Assembly (NCBI RefSeq): GCF_001949145.1
Contig: NW_019091531.1
Coordinates: 263,825 to 327,824, forward strand
Length of the DNA: 64,000 bases
From: Acanthaster planci
Taxonomy: Eukaryota; Echinodermata; Asteroidea; Valvatida; Acanthasteridae
Direction: 5' to 3'
Every line of letters starts with the position of its first letter. The first letter of the stretch is position 1. Of this stretch, positions 1-13,562 are shown one piece after another. The position numbers and the translations under genes were made by a program. The notes below the pieces were generated by a model. It made no database searches and was not told the DNA's origin. It worked only from the letters and a program-made list of their open reading frames with translations.

Positions 1-368
1 GCTCTGCGGGTAACTTTGCCAGGTTTTCAAAGTTAAGTCTCTCGCTGCCCAGGATCTAGTTATACAGTTATTGTTCTTCAACTTTGAGGGGGCATGAAGT
101 CCCTAATGTAATGAGGGCTTGGGGTAATAACGTTCTCGACTCTGCATCTTGACCGATTGTCTACGTAGGCTTACGTGTGATTCTAAGTATGCAGAATGAC
201 CAGACGATGGCCCCAACAGTCCTGAATCCTCCAATTTTTTATATGGCTTTACAGTTACCCTATCGGGAGTTAAGGTTAATGGGGAAAACACTTCATAAAT
301 ACAGGTACGAATTAAATCGGGCCATCACCTGGCAGGACCGACCCTGCTCAATTTATTCATGTACGAAT
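1..368. other. Flank left of the Polinton-like element; no gene seen
   Basis: Short open frames on both strands look like chance. I looked for the folylpolyglutamate synthase exons that should precede 5645 and found none here, so they lie further left or are absent. Confidence 0.5.
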
Positions 369-945
369 GGTGAAGCCCGTCTATCCAGTCGATATTACGT
401 AATTTTGACGGGCTCTCGACCTATCAGAAGGCCGGATTTGGCCCTGCGTGATCCTCACTAACAAAAAATGTGGATACACTATATTCCATTTTACACGGGG
501 GTGTAAGGTAATTTTGGTGGGTATCAAGAAACGTACAATTTTTATGTATGTTTCTGTGTATTACGGTGAGCGGAACCATCTGTACAGAAAGAACATATCA
601 ATTGTATTTACGATTGTACGTAGGCCTGTATTCATAAATAAAGTACATCTTCCCCAACCCTAACCCTAAGGTGTATGTAAAATCATATTGAAATTAATGG
701 GTTGATCACTGTCAAGGCGACAACAAACAGCAAAAATAACCAGAGCCAAAAGAATCAAGAAAATAATTCATAAATAAAATTAGGAAATACGGAACTATGT
801 GTACAAAACTTCAGTACAGAGAAAGGAAGTCTGCGCGGAAATCCACTCTATAGATAATACCCGCATGAGTCCTTGCGTGCCTTTAAAATAGCCTTTGTCC
901 GCGTACACAACTCCAACGAGGAGTGGAAGGGAAGTCAGTTGAAAA
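369..945 (+). repeat. Left terminal inverted repeat of the Polinton-like element
   Basis: The segment from GTGAAGCCCGTCTAT (370) inward matches the reverse complement of 4870-5474 over roughly 570 bases. It contains two CCCTAA units at about 656-668, which belong to the arm and are not a telomere. Confidence 0.75.
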
Positions 946-1603
946 CCAAACGACAGAATTTTTTGGCAAACTTTGGTCGCTTATACATAGTATAAACACA
1001 ATGAGAGTGGTGTATTCCCGCTTGAGTAAACACAATACAATCATGTAACTTTCATCATTTGTCTCTTTTTCTTAAAAAGGGGCTCAGGTATTACGGTCCG
1101 GAACAAAATGCAATTAAAATGTTTACCGGATCTATGAATTGCACGTATTGTACCGTTGAACACTGTGTGTGGCGGCAACACATGAACAGCTATGCGATCT
1201 GGTTTGAAATGCGCTTCAAGCACGCAATGCAGTGTTTTAGACACACTCGCTGTGCCCCCAGCGAATTTTACTAATTAAATTGTACCTAACAAATGAAAAT
1301 AAGATTATACGTGCTGAATACATATACTAGACTCAACATCCAGTGACAAAACAGCCTGACGTCTGCGTGAAACTGGCAAATCCATAGACTATATAATATG
1401 AACGGGGGAAAAGGGTGAGCATCGTTTACATTGGAGTCACTTCGAATCCTGACAACAACATGGTCTAGTTCAGTATCCATAAGAAACGGTGTCATAATTC
1501 TCCAGAGGCACTCGTTTGGTGTAGACCACTTCATAAAATTTCTTTTCCTCTTTGGTCTCAATATTCATGGTTTTCCTATTTCTCGATAGTTTGTACGGAT
1601 CCG

Positions 1604-4600
1604 TCACATGCAATTTACCTGGACTCTCTCTGCGCACCATTTGAGTCGTATAGCGTCAAAATCAACAAGAGACTGGTTCCTATAATTCAGAGTAATACCT
1701 CGGACCTTGCAGTGAGTCAGGAAACCGCCTTTGTCTGGTTTTGATAACTTAAAAGCACAATTCTTTGGTCCACCCGACACAAACGAAACAATGTAGTTGT
1801 CAGATTCTAACTCACTGGTCATCTCTCCCAGAAAATCGGCAATCTTGGGCTCCCATTCACCCTTCCGGCTGACATAAATCAGACTCGGTATCTTAGTGGA
1901 GAACCCTACGATTAAGTCCACCTAAGAGTTCGTACAATTTACGTCGAGCTTGGCATGTTGTATATGCGGCCAGGATCACATTGGTCCTTCCAGACTGTTC
2001 CACAAACTCCTCTGTGTGTTGCCATTGCACCTCAACTATCTCACGGTCGTTGACAAAATTAGTGCTCTGAACGTCGATGTCATCGCGCGTCATCATGTCG
2101 AAGTGTTCGGCTGGGTCCTTCAAGTACGAAGTCTTCGTCATGTTGGGTTGCTGTCCACACTTTCCCCCAAAACTAAAAAGAGATGAAGAGAAAACAATTT
2201 GTGTAGGCCCTACGTATTCATGACTTCAAAACGATTACAAAACAACACAAACATTATCGGATGTTCCCACAGTTCTTTTTAAGCATCAGCTTGGCTGTGG
2301 TTCTCAGTCCCAGGTTCTTGTTGATCTTGTCCCATTCAAGCTGAATCCCTTCTTTTTCCAAGTATCGCCTAATGTTGGTGAGTTTGCTGGGCTGTCTGAC
2401 AACATGAAGGCCAATTGCTTGCTTCCTGTTTCATTTCGAGGAAAGCATTAAGGTAGTCGGCTAAGAGACCACCCTCCTTCGTGTCTGGGTCGTAGACAGG
2501 CCACTTCGTCAAAGTGCTAGACTTCATAGATGTGTAAGAGCTTGTACCCTTTTCCCAATGCCTTCGGCAGCTCCAGTGTAACCCACGTGCCAATCAGGGA
2601 GCGCTGTGTTGAGAGGGAGACTGTTGTAGGGTTTCGGCACACTTTGCGCATAAGGGAAACATCAAGCCACCAGATGCTTTGTTCGGAATAACAGGGTGAT
2701 ACAAGCCTCTCGGTGGAAGTACCTTGCACTTAATGAGACCCTCGTATTCGCTGACATCGCCAAAGGTTTCGGTAATGATGCTGGGATGGCTGACGGGGTA
2801 CTGTCCGTACTTGCTGACGTACGGATACAAGGGAGTGAAGTCAACGTGCTTGGTCTTCTCACCGGGCCCTGCTACCTAATGCAATCGAGTAGCATTTACC
2901 TCAGGAGAAAGCATCTCGAGGCACGAGCGGCGTTCCAGTCTCCAATGAGGAAACGAACACCTGCATGTCGGGGTTTTGCTTAAGCTCGGCGTCGAACTCA
3001 CACTCCCATTTCACGATGTGGTTGCATCCACACCTCGTGATGTATTGGCGTTTGTCTGTGTTTTGTTGGTATATTTCCTCCATGGCGAGTCTGTTCAGGG
3101 ATGTTTGGTATCCCGAGCCAGGCAAGTATCACCATGATGGAGACAACTGTGAAACTCCAACATGGTTTTCATTCTGTTCGACTCGTAGTAGCCGTCGGCC
3201 TTGTACCTACCGATCTGTTGTCGCCGCCGTTGGCCACCTGTTTGATGTAGTGGCCAGTCTTGTGGGCCGTCCATTTGAACCACTGGAGTGCCTTGACTGA
3301 CTGACGGTCGTTAGAAGGATATCCTCGAGGATGAATGATAGCAAACGTGTCTAGAGCCAAATACTTAGTGCGTACACCAAATTACAGGTAGACGCAATCG
3401 TAATACAGTGATGAAACGGGTCTATTCCAGGGCCCGAATCGTCAGAAGTCATGTCCATGAAAAGAGATCTGAAGCTTAGACAACATTATGAAGAATGTGC
3501 ATGGACGTCAGAACGGCAGTATTTGACAGTTTCTTTCTGGAAGTCAAAGGGGTCATTCTGGCGCTCTTGATACCATTGAACAAACGTTTTTCTGTCTGCT
3601 GGCTTCATAGAATCGACATTGTCATACATGTAGTTCATTTCGGGCAGGTGAGACAAGACAGCATTCTGATTGGTCCAAGTATTAAACAGATGGGGAGAGT
3701 AGCCTTTCGCCATTTCCCTCTGGCTGAGAGCACTTTGAAGTTTAGAGAGGGCCAACGGAAGGAAGTTGATTGAGTTCATGAACTTCGTATCGGTAGCGGG
3801 TGTTGTGATGCTGATTCCCTCGTCACCGTTAAGAATAACATCGGATAGGACAGCATTGTTGTACAATACCGCAAGATTAAATAGGCGTTGTACCCCTGAA
3901 AGTCACCTGCATTCTCTTCTCTGAAATTCCTGCATTGTGTTGAGCCCAGCAAAAACTCGCTCTCGCTGTCCATATTGTGGACGCGTTTTCAACTGTTCCT
4001 CGCTTAGGCATTTGTGGCATATACTTTGTGTGCGATGCAGAGATGTGGTTTGTGAATGGCCATTTCTCGCACGCATTTGAAATCGAAGAAGATACAACTT
4101 TTGGTGTCGCCATCGTCTCCAATATCATGGGCACCATGTTCAGTAGAATGGGCCTCTCCATCCTCCAATTCGTCAGCCGTAAGGCTGCAGTCGTCGGGTT
4201 TCTCTTTATTTTCCTCTGTCAGTTGCATATAGCACAGGTGATCGGGAAGAACGAACTCTCTGAACACGTTGCAGTACCTTCCGCCACATCTGAGGTCTTT
4301 GCCTCTGAGATGTCTTCGGCTGACAAACTGACCGCAATACCGATATCTGAAGTGAGACTTGCACTCTGACGCGGCGCGAGTGTTTTGCATCAGGTGATTT
4401 TTGAAGCACAAGCTGCTTCTGAAATGCCTGTTGCAGTCTAGGCAATACACCAGTTCCCCTTCTTCACAGTCGGGCTGGAAGCAGAATTTATGACAACTTT
4501 GATATCTGTGGTCTTCTGGGTGATAATGACCTTTTGGACATCTGACGCAGCCTACTTGTGTTAAGGAACGCTGGCATGCTGGTGATGACGTCATAGTGTC

Positions 4601-4681
4601 CATCATGGTGATAGATGTAACTCTGTTGATCGGATGGGGGCCTCTGTAGATAACAGCATTCGCATAGTCTTTGGATGCCAC
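1604..4681 (-). pseudogene. Remnants of a Polinton-type family B DNA polymerase (fossil)
   Basis: Several minus-strand segments recall protein-primed family B polymerases. In family order they are a Cys/His-rich N-terminal part with an exonuclease I-like stretch (about 4004-4681), a middle exonuclease part (about 3486-3866), palm parts (about 2300-2900 and 1893-2141), and a C-terminal part with an SGGPKN-like motif (about 1604-1921). The copy is broken in several places. I recognise the family from these motifs only and ran no search. A frame at 1286-1561 is unassigned. Confidence 0.7.
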
Positions 4682-4869
4682 AATGGCCTCATTATTGCTG
4701 ATAACGCATTGAAACTGTTCAATCAGTACTTACCTCTTGAACTCAGATCTGCATTTCTCCTTGTATACACCTCCTCTAGGCATTTGCTTCATTATTATTC
4801 ATAAAAACACGAGTAAATGCTTCAAAAATGTTAGTAAAAGCAAATGCTACTTTTTGTTCATACGACCCA

Positions 4870-5475
4870 TCATTCCCTTCCCCTCTTTGCTGGAGTCACG
4901 TACGCGTAGAAAAGGCTATTATAATGGAACGAAAGGACAAAAAACTCACGTGGGTATTTTCTATGAAGGGGGATTTCCGCGCAGACTTCTCTCTCTGTAC
5001 TGAATTTTTGTACATATATAATTCGGTATTTCCTAATTTTATTTATTCTTGATTCCTTTGGCTCCGGTTATTTTTGTTGTTTGTGTTTGCCTTGACAGTG
5101 ATCAGCCCTCTGATTTCAATATGATTTTACATACACCTTAGTGGTTAGGGTTGGGGAAGATGTACGTTACTTTTTAATACAGGCCTACTTACAATCGTAA
5201 ATACAGTTAAATTAAGTGGGAAAAATTGAAAGAACCTGTACCCATAATATGTTCAGATGTACAAATGATTTCGCTCACCGTAATACACAGAAGCATTAGT
5301 AAAATGGTTCGTTCCTTAACCCCCCCCCCGAACTTACCTTACACCCCCTTGTAAAATTGAATATAGCGTATCCACATTTTATGTTAATGGGGGTCACGTG
5401 AGGCCGAATCTGGTCCTCTGATTGGTTGAGAGTCCGTCAAAATTAGTAATATGGACCAGATAGACGGGCTTCACT
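4870..5475 (-). repeat. Right terminal inverted repeat of the Polinton-like element
   Basis: This is the inverted partner of 369-945. Its outer end is next to 5474-5475, and the homology fades inward at about 4870. The first folylpolyglutamate synthase exon begins 170 bases to the right. Confidence 0.75.
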
Positions 5476-5644
5476 ACTTGTCTTGCTCTCCAAAAGCAGG
5501 CCTAAACTACTCAACGTTGAATAACAGAGGGCCAAATGGTTCACGCCAGGCCAGTCTCTGCCTCAAAGAAGGCATCATCTTTTGAAATATTGGCCAGCGG
5601 CCGTTGCAAAGAATTTTCTTACATTTGTACAGTTTCCACTTTAG

Positions 5645-8600
5645 GTTGATGTCGCTGTTGTTGAAGTTGGTATCGGTGGATTCTTTGACTGCACAAATGT
5701 TATTAGGTAATGTAGAAAGAGCTCATAGCAATTTTGTATTTCAACTGTATATTAAGTCTATCAAAAGTCAGTTGTGAAGCCCATATCTTGTCCAAGTCAG
5801 CATTCTTCGTCTTTGCAGTAAAAAATGAAACTATATTTCAAACTTAAGCCAAAGATTCTGTCAAAAATTATTCAGACATGTGTGGGTTAGAATTGTGTAG
5901 CCTACCTTATATTTTCCAAAAGGAACTTTATATTCATTGTCATTATTACTTTCTTTGATTTTGAAGTGTTGAAGGAGGAATGCTTACAAAACCACATGAT
6001 TTATTACTGAACCGTGACTCTGAAAATGTAGTAATATATGCGTATATATAAATGCGGGGTTTTAAGATAGATGATTCTGTTTTAAGATGTGTATGATCCA
6101 TTGATATCGTTGTGAAGATAGCATTCCAATACTTTTTCTGATAAGAACTTTTCAGAGTTAAAAAATAAAACCTTGAAATTGAAAAAAAAAGTTAAGAAAC
6201 CTTATCGACAAGATGATGTGTATACTACACTACAGATTGATATTCGGTTAAAGCAATGTAGCTAGAGTATTCCTTGTAATCCTGATGAATGTCATTTAAA
6301 GTTATTGTAAAATTGCATCCTTACTGTAGGAAACCAGTTGCAGTTGGTATAGCACTGCTAGATTTCGATCACGTAAAGAGACTAGGAGATACAATTGAAA
6401 AGATAGCTTGGCACAAAGCAGGTATTTCTAAGGTAAGATTTTAGAATTTGATTTGGTCTCATTGAACCAACCAGTTTAAGTATATTGACATCTGTATGTT
6501 GCATTGATCTCGTTGCATGTTTCTCAAATTATAGAGGTCCTGGCCTTTCCGTGCGAAAAGACCACTGGCACATTTAAAAACACTTTGGAAAATTTGTCCG
6601 ATTACTTTCCCAGGTGGATAAGTAACGTTTCACAGTCAAAATGTGTGACTTTATAGTGGCTTTTGAATTTGGAAACAGTGAACTACAGTACTTAACATCC
6701 GTTTATACTGCTTACAGTTTTAAAAGATTGTTCATATTGGAACTTTAACTTGAGATTTGTTTAATTTTCTCGCATTACGCAGCCCTGTCGACCAGTTTTC
6801 ACTGTGCCTCAGCCAATGGGAGCTATGAAGGTTGTCATGGAAACAGTGATAGAATGTGGGGTAAGTCTGAAATTCAGCAACCTTTTGACCACTGACAAAT
6901 TCCTTTTCACTGTTCCTTGTTTTAGGTTACACTACCTGAACGTTTCTTGTTATGAAATGCAACAAAATTAATGCAGAATGCGCACTGGTTGGCGTGCGTT
7001 TTTTTCTCCCCATAGGCATCATCCATAGAGTGCGCCCCCAATTTTGAGAGCTATGACTTCAGTGGCGTTCCGCTCAGACTTGGCTTGACTGGAAAGCATC
7101 AACACACAAATGCATCGCTGGCCTTGCAGCTATGCAAAACCTGGATAGAGAACTATCGGAAGGAAACTAGAAATAAACACAAAAGTATGGGCCATGTATG
7201 TTTGATCATCCCTTTAAAGTGTCCCAAGAGGCGTAAGCCCTTAGGTCGATTTCGTTTTTGTTGAGGTTTCATAAGTATTGAGTTTTACAGCTGAGGTCGA
7301 GTTTGTTAAACGAAAGTCAGAACTGTTCCTTTCAATAATTTCTGATTCAGTGGAGTAGTCTGTACATTTTCAGATGCATCCGACTTCCAACTTGTAAACG
7401 ATTCCAAATGGGCCGTGTCTTCAGCAGCTGATGTTGGCATGGCAACTGCTAAGCCTTTTGTTGTGCCTCGGTACTTCATGAAAGGTAAAAAGAAATGACA
7501 TCTCAGTGCCAGATCGGTTGCGATCTAGGCTTAAATTGTATGTTCTACCACAGATCAATTTACTTCTTATCAAGTCACTTTGGCAGGACTGTGACATTAA
7601 CTAATTGATTTGCCAATAAAAATGGAATATGTTGTTTGCTATTGATTCCAAAGAATGCCCAAAAGACGGTTTCTTTTCTCTGTAAGCGTTGCGCCTGCTG
7701 TGTCAGGCACAGTTAAACCCATTAAGTCACACGTAAGCCCTACATAATCCATGTCCTTGTAATTTAACAGTTGATTTTCAATTCGTCTGTTTCAGGCTTG
7801 GAAGAGTGTTACTGGCCGGGTCGTAATCAGAGGATCAAACACGAGAACGTAACCTGCTATATTGACGGTTCCCACACACCACAGAGTATCCAGGCATGTC
7901 GCAACTGGTTTATGGAAGCGGCCAAAGAGGAACACTGTATGCTTGATAGGCCAATCAAACGCATCCTGATATTCAACACTCGGTCACAACGCAACGAGTA
8001 CAATTTACTTAGGCCACTAATAGTACGTGTTGGTTGTCTGGTTTTTCACTTGATTGGTAATTTCTTAGCTTTGAAGCAAATTATCAACACCTGGATTCAA
8101 CTCGTGCATTCAGTCTCATTTTGGGCTGCGCGTGATCGAAGGAGGGGCTTTTCCTTCTCCAACTGCAAGACGCACTCTGGACGTTCACGGGTTCCCTACA
8201 GCTAATTCCACACAAAAACAAAGGGTCGTCGTGTTACGGCGCACATGATATACCAATTACATACGAGTAAAGGGCAGTGACCTTTGCACCATCTTAACGC
8301 CTTTTTGCAGGCTGATGAAGCAAAATTTGAACTATTTGCGCATTGAACTGCGTAGGAAAATGTGCGGACAGCCAGATGGAGCAGTATGCAGATGAAAGTA
8401 CAGTAGCAGACAGCATGTACTTGACTGTATTGGACTGATATCGGATAACATTTTTATCTAGTCCGGTGACCTTACCAAGAGGCAGTCAGTGAGCAAGATT
8501 GAACTGAAAGTGCTTGGGAAAAGCGTGCAGTTCTAAAAGTCGAGGTTCTCTGTTTTTTTTGCTTTTCAAGGGCTGCCGTTTCGATGGTGCTGCGTTTTGC

Positions 8601-9214
8601 CCAAATATCACTGGAGACGCTGCCTCAGGAAAGTCTGCTGGTATGTACAAGACCTACATCATTTACTACTGACTGTGCAATTCACTTTCCAATGTCCAAT
8701 TTCCGTCTGAACATTTCATTCAATACTTCCATACATAGCCTAGAAATGTTTAATAATTAAACCTTCAGATCTAACAGACTTATCAGTCAGCACAGACGAG
8801 CAGTTGGTTCGTTGCCAGCGCTACCGGGCTGCCTTCGAAAAACTGACCGACGAAGAGACCCAGGCTGGCCTCTCGCTGACCGCTCAAAACGAGTCGGTCG
8901 ACTCGCACAATTGCCTGTGGGAGGATCGCAAGACGACTGCTAAAGAGTCAAGCGTTGCCGACGTCAAAGAAACATACGCCGGGCACTTCCAGCGGACAGT
9001 GACGGAGGTATTGCCCACCATGTCAGATGCTCTCAGGTGGGCGTCAGCGTGGGCTGATCAAGAGAAAGACGCGGTGGAACCCACGGGAGATGAGCCGACA
9101 CGTACACCACGACAAAAGCCACACATCCAGGTGCTGATTACAGGAACCATGCATTTGGCCGGGGTGGCAATTGAAGCTATAGATCCCGAATTGATCTACA
9201 GACCAGGAAGCTAG
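5645..9214 (+). CDS. FPGS: Folylpolyglutamate synthase, C-terminal eight exons (5' partial)
   Basis: This enzyme adds glutamates to folates using ATP, which keeps folates in the cytosol and mitochondria. Exons are 5645-5706, 6330-6432, 6783-6860, 7016-7184, 7374-7484, 7796-8022, 8571-8640 and 8769-9214. All have GT-AG borders and matching phases, giving 421 residues and a TAG stop. Family landmarks in order: VVEVGIGG..DCTN; DHVKRLGDTIEKIAWHKAGI, the signature whose lysine is carbamylated in bacterial FolC; LGLTGKHQHTNA; WPGRNQ and YIDGSHTPQS of the C-terminal Mur-ligase-like domain; FCPN; and VLITGTMHLAG near the end. The human enzyme has 587 residues, so about 150 N-terminal residues, including the P-loop, are missing from the window. 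A Polinton-like fossil lies immediately upstream. The visible part has no break, so the gene is probably functional if its first exons exist further left. Confidence 0.93.
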
Positions 9215-9716
9215 GAGTGAACGACTGATGTCGTACTTTTCACCCTTTTGTTATTCAGAGTGACCTCAAAAGAATTATAATTGGGGAAATGAATTCGTAG
9301 CCTTCTCTGAACAGTCCTCACATTGAATGGAATTAGGTGTGTTGTTGTTAGCGAATATAATGCATTTGGTAAACCTGGGCGTGTTCTGCAGCGCAAAATT
9401 AAAGTTTGTCATTCCTGCGGCATACGGCTACAAGCGTTGGATTGTCAACAGTCTTTCCGCTTCCTAAATATATCTTTTCCTCGCTGTTATCCCGTGCTCA
9501 TGCAGCGTAACGGAGGAATCCAATTGAGGACAAAACGTGTGGAAACATTCACGTCAAACGTTTGTGTCAATACGGAGGAGTGATTGTCGACTTAAAACAC
9601 TTTTGTCAGTGGGGTGACGTTTTCAGTGTGTTCGCTGCCCCCACCACTATTTACTGCTGTGAGCAGTTCATGCTGGTGAGAAATAGCGTGCCTTCCAAAG
9701 AGTTTCTGCAGCTACC

Positions 9717-9933
9717 TACACTGTAAAAGGGTTGGTCAATTTTGGGTTGATATTTTGCCCAATGTTGGTAAAAATATCAACTTAGCAACCTTTGGGCAAA
9801 TTCTTCCCAATATTTGGTCAATGTTTGACCAACAGTGACGGAAAATTGACCAACAATGTGGTAGCCTTAACCAAGGTTGGGCAAATAACAAATGCCCAAC
9901 ACTGTTTTGCCCGGCGTTTTTTTTTACAGTGTA
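9717..9933. mobile_element. MITE with TACACTGTAAAA ends
   Basis: The segment starts TACACTGTAAAA and ends with its inverse (TTTTTACAGTGTA). Its interior is full of GGTTGGTCAA/TTGACCAAC-type words on both strands, so the whole 217 bp is partly palindromic. A target duplication is not clear: the flanks share only AGCT. Confidence 0.7.
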
Positions 9934-10405
9934 TAGCTGACCACTAATGTGATATGCTCAGGGGAACGAGGGAGTGGTGCACTTTTATAGCGTGTTTTAG
10001 ATGTCACACACGTTGTGACTATTGCCATGGCGTTGAGTCGATTACTCATTTCAGCAACATCGAGTTTGTGTATTTGATGGACTCAAGTCGTTCTCACCTC
10101 TCAGGTCATAGAATTTGGTATTCTGAAAAGATGCATCATTGCTTGAGTTATTTAAATTGTATTAGTGGGCTAGAGTAACATTTAAAACACGGGTTTGTAT
10201 GCACATGTATATTCTGTGTACCTTAAAGTTTTTGCAGTAAATACATTGCAATTAAATTTCTCCACTTTGTATTTAGTAACCGTGTAAGAACGAAATTATT
10301 ATTTATTGTTGCAATTAAATGTTTTCAATGAATGTACGTGTGTGAAAACGTTTGGTGAATCTGCTACATATGCCATCACTTATCTTCCCCTTTTTAGTGG
10401 AAGTT

Positions 10406-10411
10406 AATAAA
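10406..10411 (+). terminator. Possible FPGS poly(A) signal AATAAA
   Basis: This AATAAA lies about 1.2 kb after the FPGS stop, downstream of an AT-rich stretch. Nothing else supports it. Confidence 0.25.
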
Positions 10412-10751
10412 ATCAGTTCCCTCGGCTTTGCCTAAGGAACTACATGTATTTTCAACTATGACTATGTCAGTTGGAATCAACTGTCTGGGCTCACTTGAAT
10501 TAAACAATATTATATTATCATCAATTCACGTCGTACATATTAAGGCGTCTATTTGACATCCATTTTCTTTTCCTGGCATCGCTCAGTGCAAGAAGTTGAC
10601 CCCAAAATGTCTCTGAAACTGTTCTTCAGAGAGGAGGAAATATTGTGCGGACGTGTGCGAGTCCACACAACGCCATCGTACCCTACATTATTATGTGGAC
10701 TTCTTTGTGCAGAGGTCCACACCATGTAGGCTATGCCACGTCTGCACACAC

Positions 10752-10894
10752 GTTGGTCATTGGTTGATTGGAACCGCACGAATGTTACAGACATCTAGGG
10801 GGAGGGATGTGCTGGGTAACGATACTCTAGGGTGTGCATAGGGATTGGGCATGTAAGGGGTAACCCCTCCGCCTCATATCTTGCTGGGTATAGA
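10752..10894 (+). repeat. Dispersed repeat, copy 1
   Basis: This is about 140 bp, running from GTTGGTCATTGGTTGATTGG to TTGCTGGGTATAG. Related copies lie at 43089-43205 and 45201-45340 in the same orientation. All three share GGTCATT, GACWTCTAGG.GG and ATAG.GATTGG words. No coding capacity or terminal inverted repeat is seen. Confidence 0.7.
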
Positions 10895-13562
10895 TTGACC
10901 AGCCAATATTTTCAACACTCCTCCGTAAATTTGTCAGACCGCGCAACCTGATTCTTTTTTTATCAGAGTGGATTTTTCAGAAGAGAACAGGAAAGTTTGT
11001 ATATAAATAAATACTCAAGGAAACAAGATCACACTTAGTTTTCATGTTTAACACTGAAAGCCGATGGTTATCTTTGGCATAATGCCTACTCAGTTACATG
11101 TATATCAAAGTATAGGGTTTCCAAGGAAAGAAAAGCAAAAAACAACTGAAATAATTTACAGGGAAACAAACGTAATTTTGTTTTCATGTAAAACGGCTTG
11201 TAGTTTCACACATTCCTAATTTTGTTAGCCTTTCAATTCAAATGGGCAGATTTAAAGACAAAGCAAAGAACACAAAAAATATGCAGTGCGCTAGTTTCAA
11301 TCGAGTTCAACTTGAGCCGGCCTTACACAAATCTGCGTCATTATAAAAAGGGATTTCAACGAACCGATTGCATCCGCTATATCACCTGACCAATTGTGGA
11401 TATCAACCCCGTTGCAACGTGTTCCGAGAGTGGTTTACAAACAATACAGGCACGTTACGGCATAGTACCCAGCATATTAGTAGTCCGAGTACGGTACTTA
11501 CCATTGACTTTATTTTTGGTAAATGATATTTATGATAAAACACTGCTCTGGGTGGACGCCGTATTTGTTGACATTTAAAGGCATTTATGGCGAGAGACAG
11601 ATGCACAGCGCCTTTTCAAACAAGCCAGTGAGCACTTGAAGTCCAAATAGATTGTCTGCACCAAAAAGTCAAAAGTCGCTAAAATTGAACCTAGGCCTGC
11701 AACTGGTGAAAGTAAAACAGGATGACTGAAACGCGCACTCCCTGAACGAAAACGAAAGCAACAGTTGTAATGAAGACACCCCTGTATGACCAAGATTGAA
11801 AAGCTTGAATGAATTTGAATGCACGTTGATGACAATGAACACATTTAATGAATGTACATCACATTAAAGAAAGTACAGTAACACGTACATGGATACAACA
11901 AACATGGAAGACAACACAAACGAAAAAAAAATACGAAGACCAGATGTTGTGGAAGATGCTTGCAAATACATACATGTAGGCCTTCAAATACAGTGAGAGT
12001 TATTGTTCCAAAATTGTCCGTTTGTCCAGGGATTTGGCTAAATGGTGTTACGAAGCCATCACTTCTCAGCACTGCAAAATCGTGGCAGAACGTTACACAG
12101 GGTGCGTCTTGAAAAAAAGCACGTTGAAAGTTGGTCACCACGCACATAGGCCTAGTGGCCTATACATGTAAATATACGTAGACAGGAAACACAAAAAGAA
12201 AGTCAACACTTGTAACTGTTCGCGTTTAATCGCAGTTTTTCCTTGTCAACCCTTCAACTTCCCCCAGCCTATCGTTTTCAATCAGTACTTATATTTGGCC
12301 TCGTAATTTTTCCTTGCCTTCAGAATTTTTTGAAAGGAAATTTACGCAGAATTGTGATTCATTCACAGGCGGATTTAAATCAGATGAACTAGGACAGTGT
12401 CTGTACTGTACCACATATAATGTACATGTACTTACACGTATCTTGCAGCCTGCAGATATCGTCTTGGTATTTTATCAGAGTCAAGGTAATATTGGTGGGG
12501 TAAATTCATGTGTACTTGCGCAAAACTTTGACCAAAAAATGTGTTTTGGAAGACCAACGGAGCTCACCGAGGAGGAAGTGGTGTACTTTTTAGGTTCAGC
12601 GCAGAATTTTCTTCCATAATTTGTCAAAAGAACATATGTACACCCACCCATGTACACGGATATCCGCTCACGCATTGGTGCATGTACTAATGCGGATTCG
12701 TGGTGCTTCATGCGAAATATGTTAACCCTGCCAACGTCATTTCCATCAAAATAATCAGATCAATTACGATAACAACACTGTGTGAATATACTGGACACTG
12801 AAGTTTGTTCTGTTTTTACAATACCTTTTTCATGCTTCAATGCAACAATTCTCCATTAGGAATAAACTTTCTCATTTAAAAAGCTGAACAATCACAGTTT
12901 TGTTATGTTGTTTTTAATTCACTATCGTCCAGATTTCATAGAATATTTTACTTATAGTTGTCATGATTCCTTCTAGTAATTTAATTGAGAGTTAAATCTT
13001 GGAAATGCAGACGAAGTGTTGCTCTGAAGTCTGCCAAAACATTGGAAGTCCAGAGAGAAATGCTAGGTTTCAAAGGTCGTAATGGGAACACGACGTGATG
13101 ATGTCACAAAGACAGCAGATTCAAACAGGGACGACATGTACATGTAGAAACCCAAATATCTGCTTGTAAGTCTGAGTGGGATTCCATCCAGGACGACAGG
13201 AGGAAAGCGAGCAAAGTATACCACTAGCGCCAATATTCGTTTTCTGCTAAGTCTGTCACTGGCATACTCTTTCATGTGATATTTTGCTGCTGTTTTCAAC
13301 GGTCCATAAATCGGCACCTAGCTGCGAACCCTTTTGGACAAGATGTCAAAGATGTCATTAGCCAAAATGCAGCTGACAAAGACGTTGCTATTTCCTGGTT
13401 TTCCACCACGAATACAGCTTTAAAAAAGATCCGATGTCTTCTCCATTACACTGTACTGATTCCTGTTAATACAAGAAATATATATTGCATTTAAAAATAT
13501 TCTTTTTTAAATATAGGATGTTTAAGACCTCCGGAAGAGACTTCAAAATTTGGTTCACAGTT

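Larger units (their letters stand above)
369..5475. mobile_element. Polinton/Maverick-like element, broken
   Basis: Seen: two long inverted repeats, about 369-945 and 4870-5475, match each other in opposite orientation at roughly 80-85 percent by eye. Between them, on the minus strand, are remnants of a family B DNA polymerase. Long terminal inverted repeats plus this polymerase are the marks of Polintons/Mavericks. The right end, read inward, starts AG, as is usual in the family. No clear 6-bp target duplication was found. At about 5.1 kb it is far shorter than a whole element (typically 15-20 kb), and no integrase, capsid or protease part was recognised. It is a fossil with several breaks, old by the divergence of its two arms. 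It lies just left of the first folylpolyglutamate synthase exon in the window, probably in an intron of that gene. Confidence 0.75.
9215..13562. other. FPGS 3' region and spacer between FPGS and TMEM141
   Basis: The first part is probably FPGS 3' untranslated sequence; an AATAAA at 10406 is one possible poly(A) signal. It also holds a small inverted-repeat element (9717-9933) and one copy of a dispersed repeat (10752-10894). Open frames at 12314-12619 (+, 101 codons) and 13063-13317 (-, 84 codons) resemble nothing I know and have no supporting splice or coding pattern. Confidence 0.5.

Noticed and set aside
651-668. Telomere-like CCCTAA units
   Set aside because: Only two units, and they lie inside the Polinton-like terminal repeat and are mirrored in the other arm.
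8311-8346. Possible extra FPGS exon after an acceptor-like TTGCAG
   Set aside because: It would reach a stop after 11 codons, while the exon at 8571 continues the family sequence in phase.
12314-12619. 101-codon frame between FPGS and TMEM141
   Set aside because: No recognisable domain or splice support; kept only as a remark.
13063-13317. 84-codon minus-strand frame after TMEM141
   Set aside because: Lies where a 3' untranslated region is expected and resembles nothing known.
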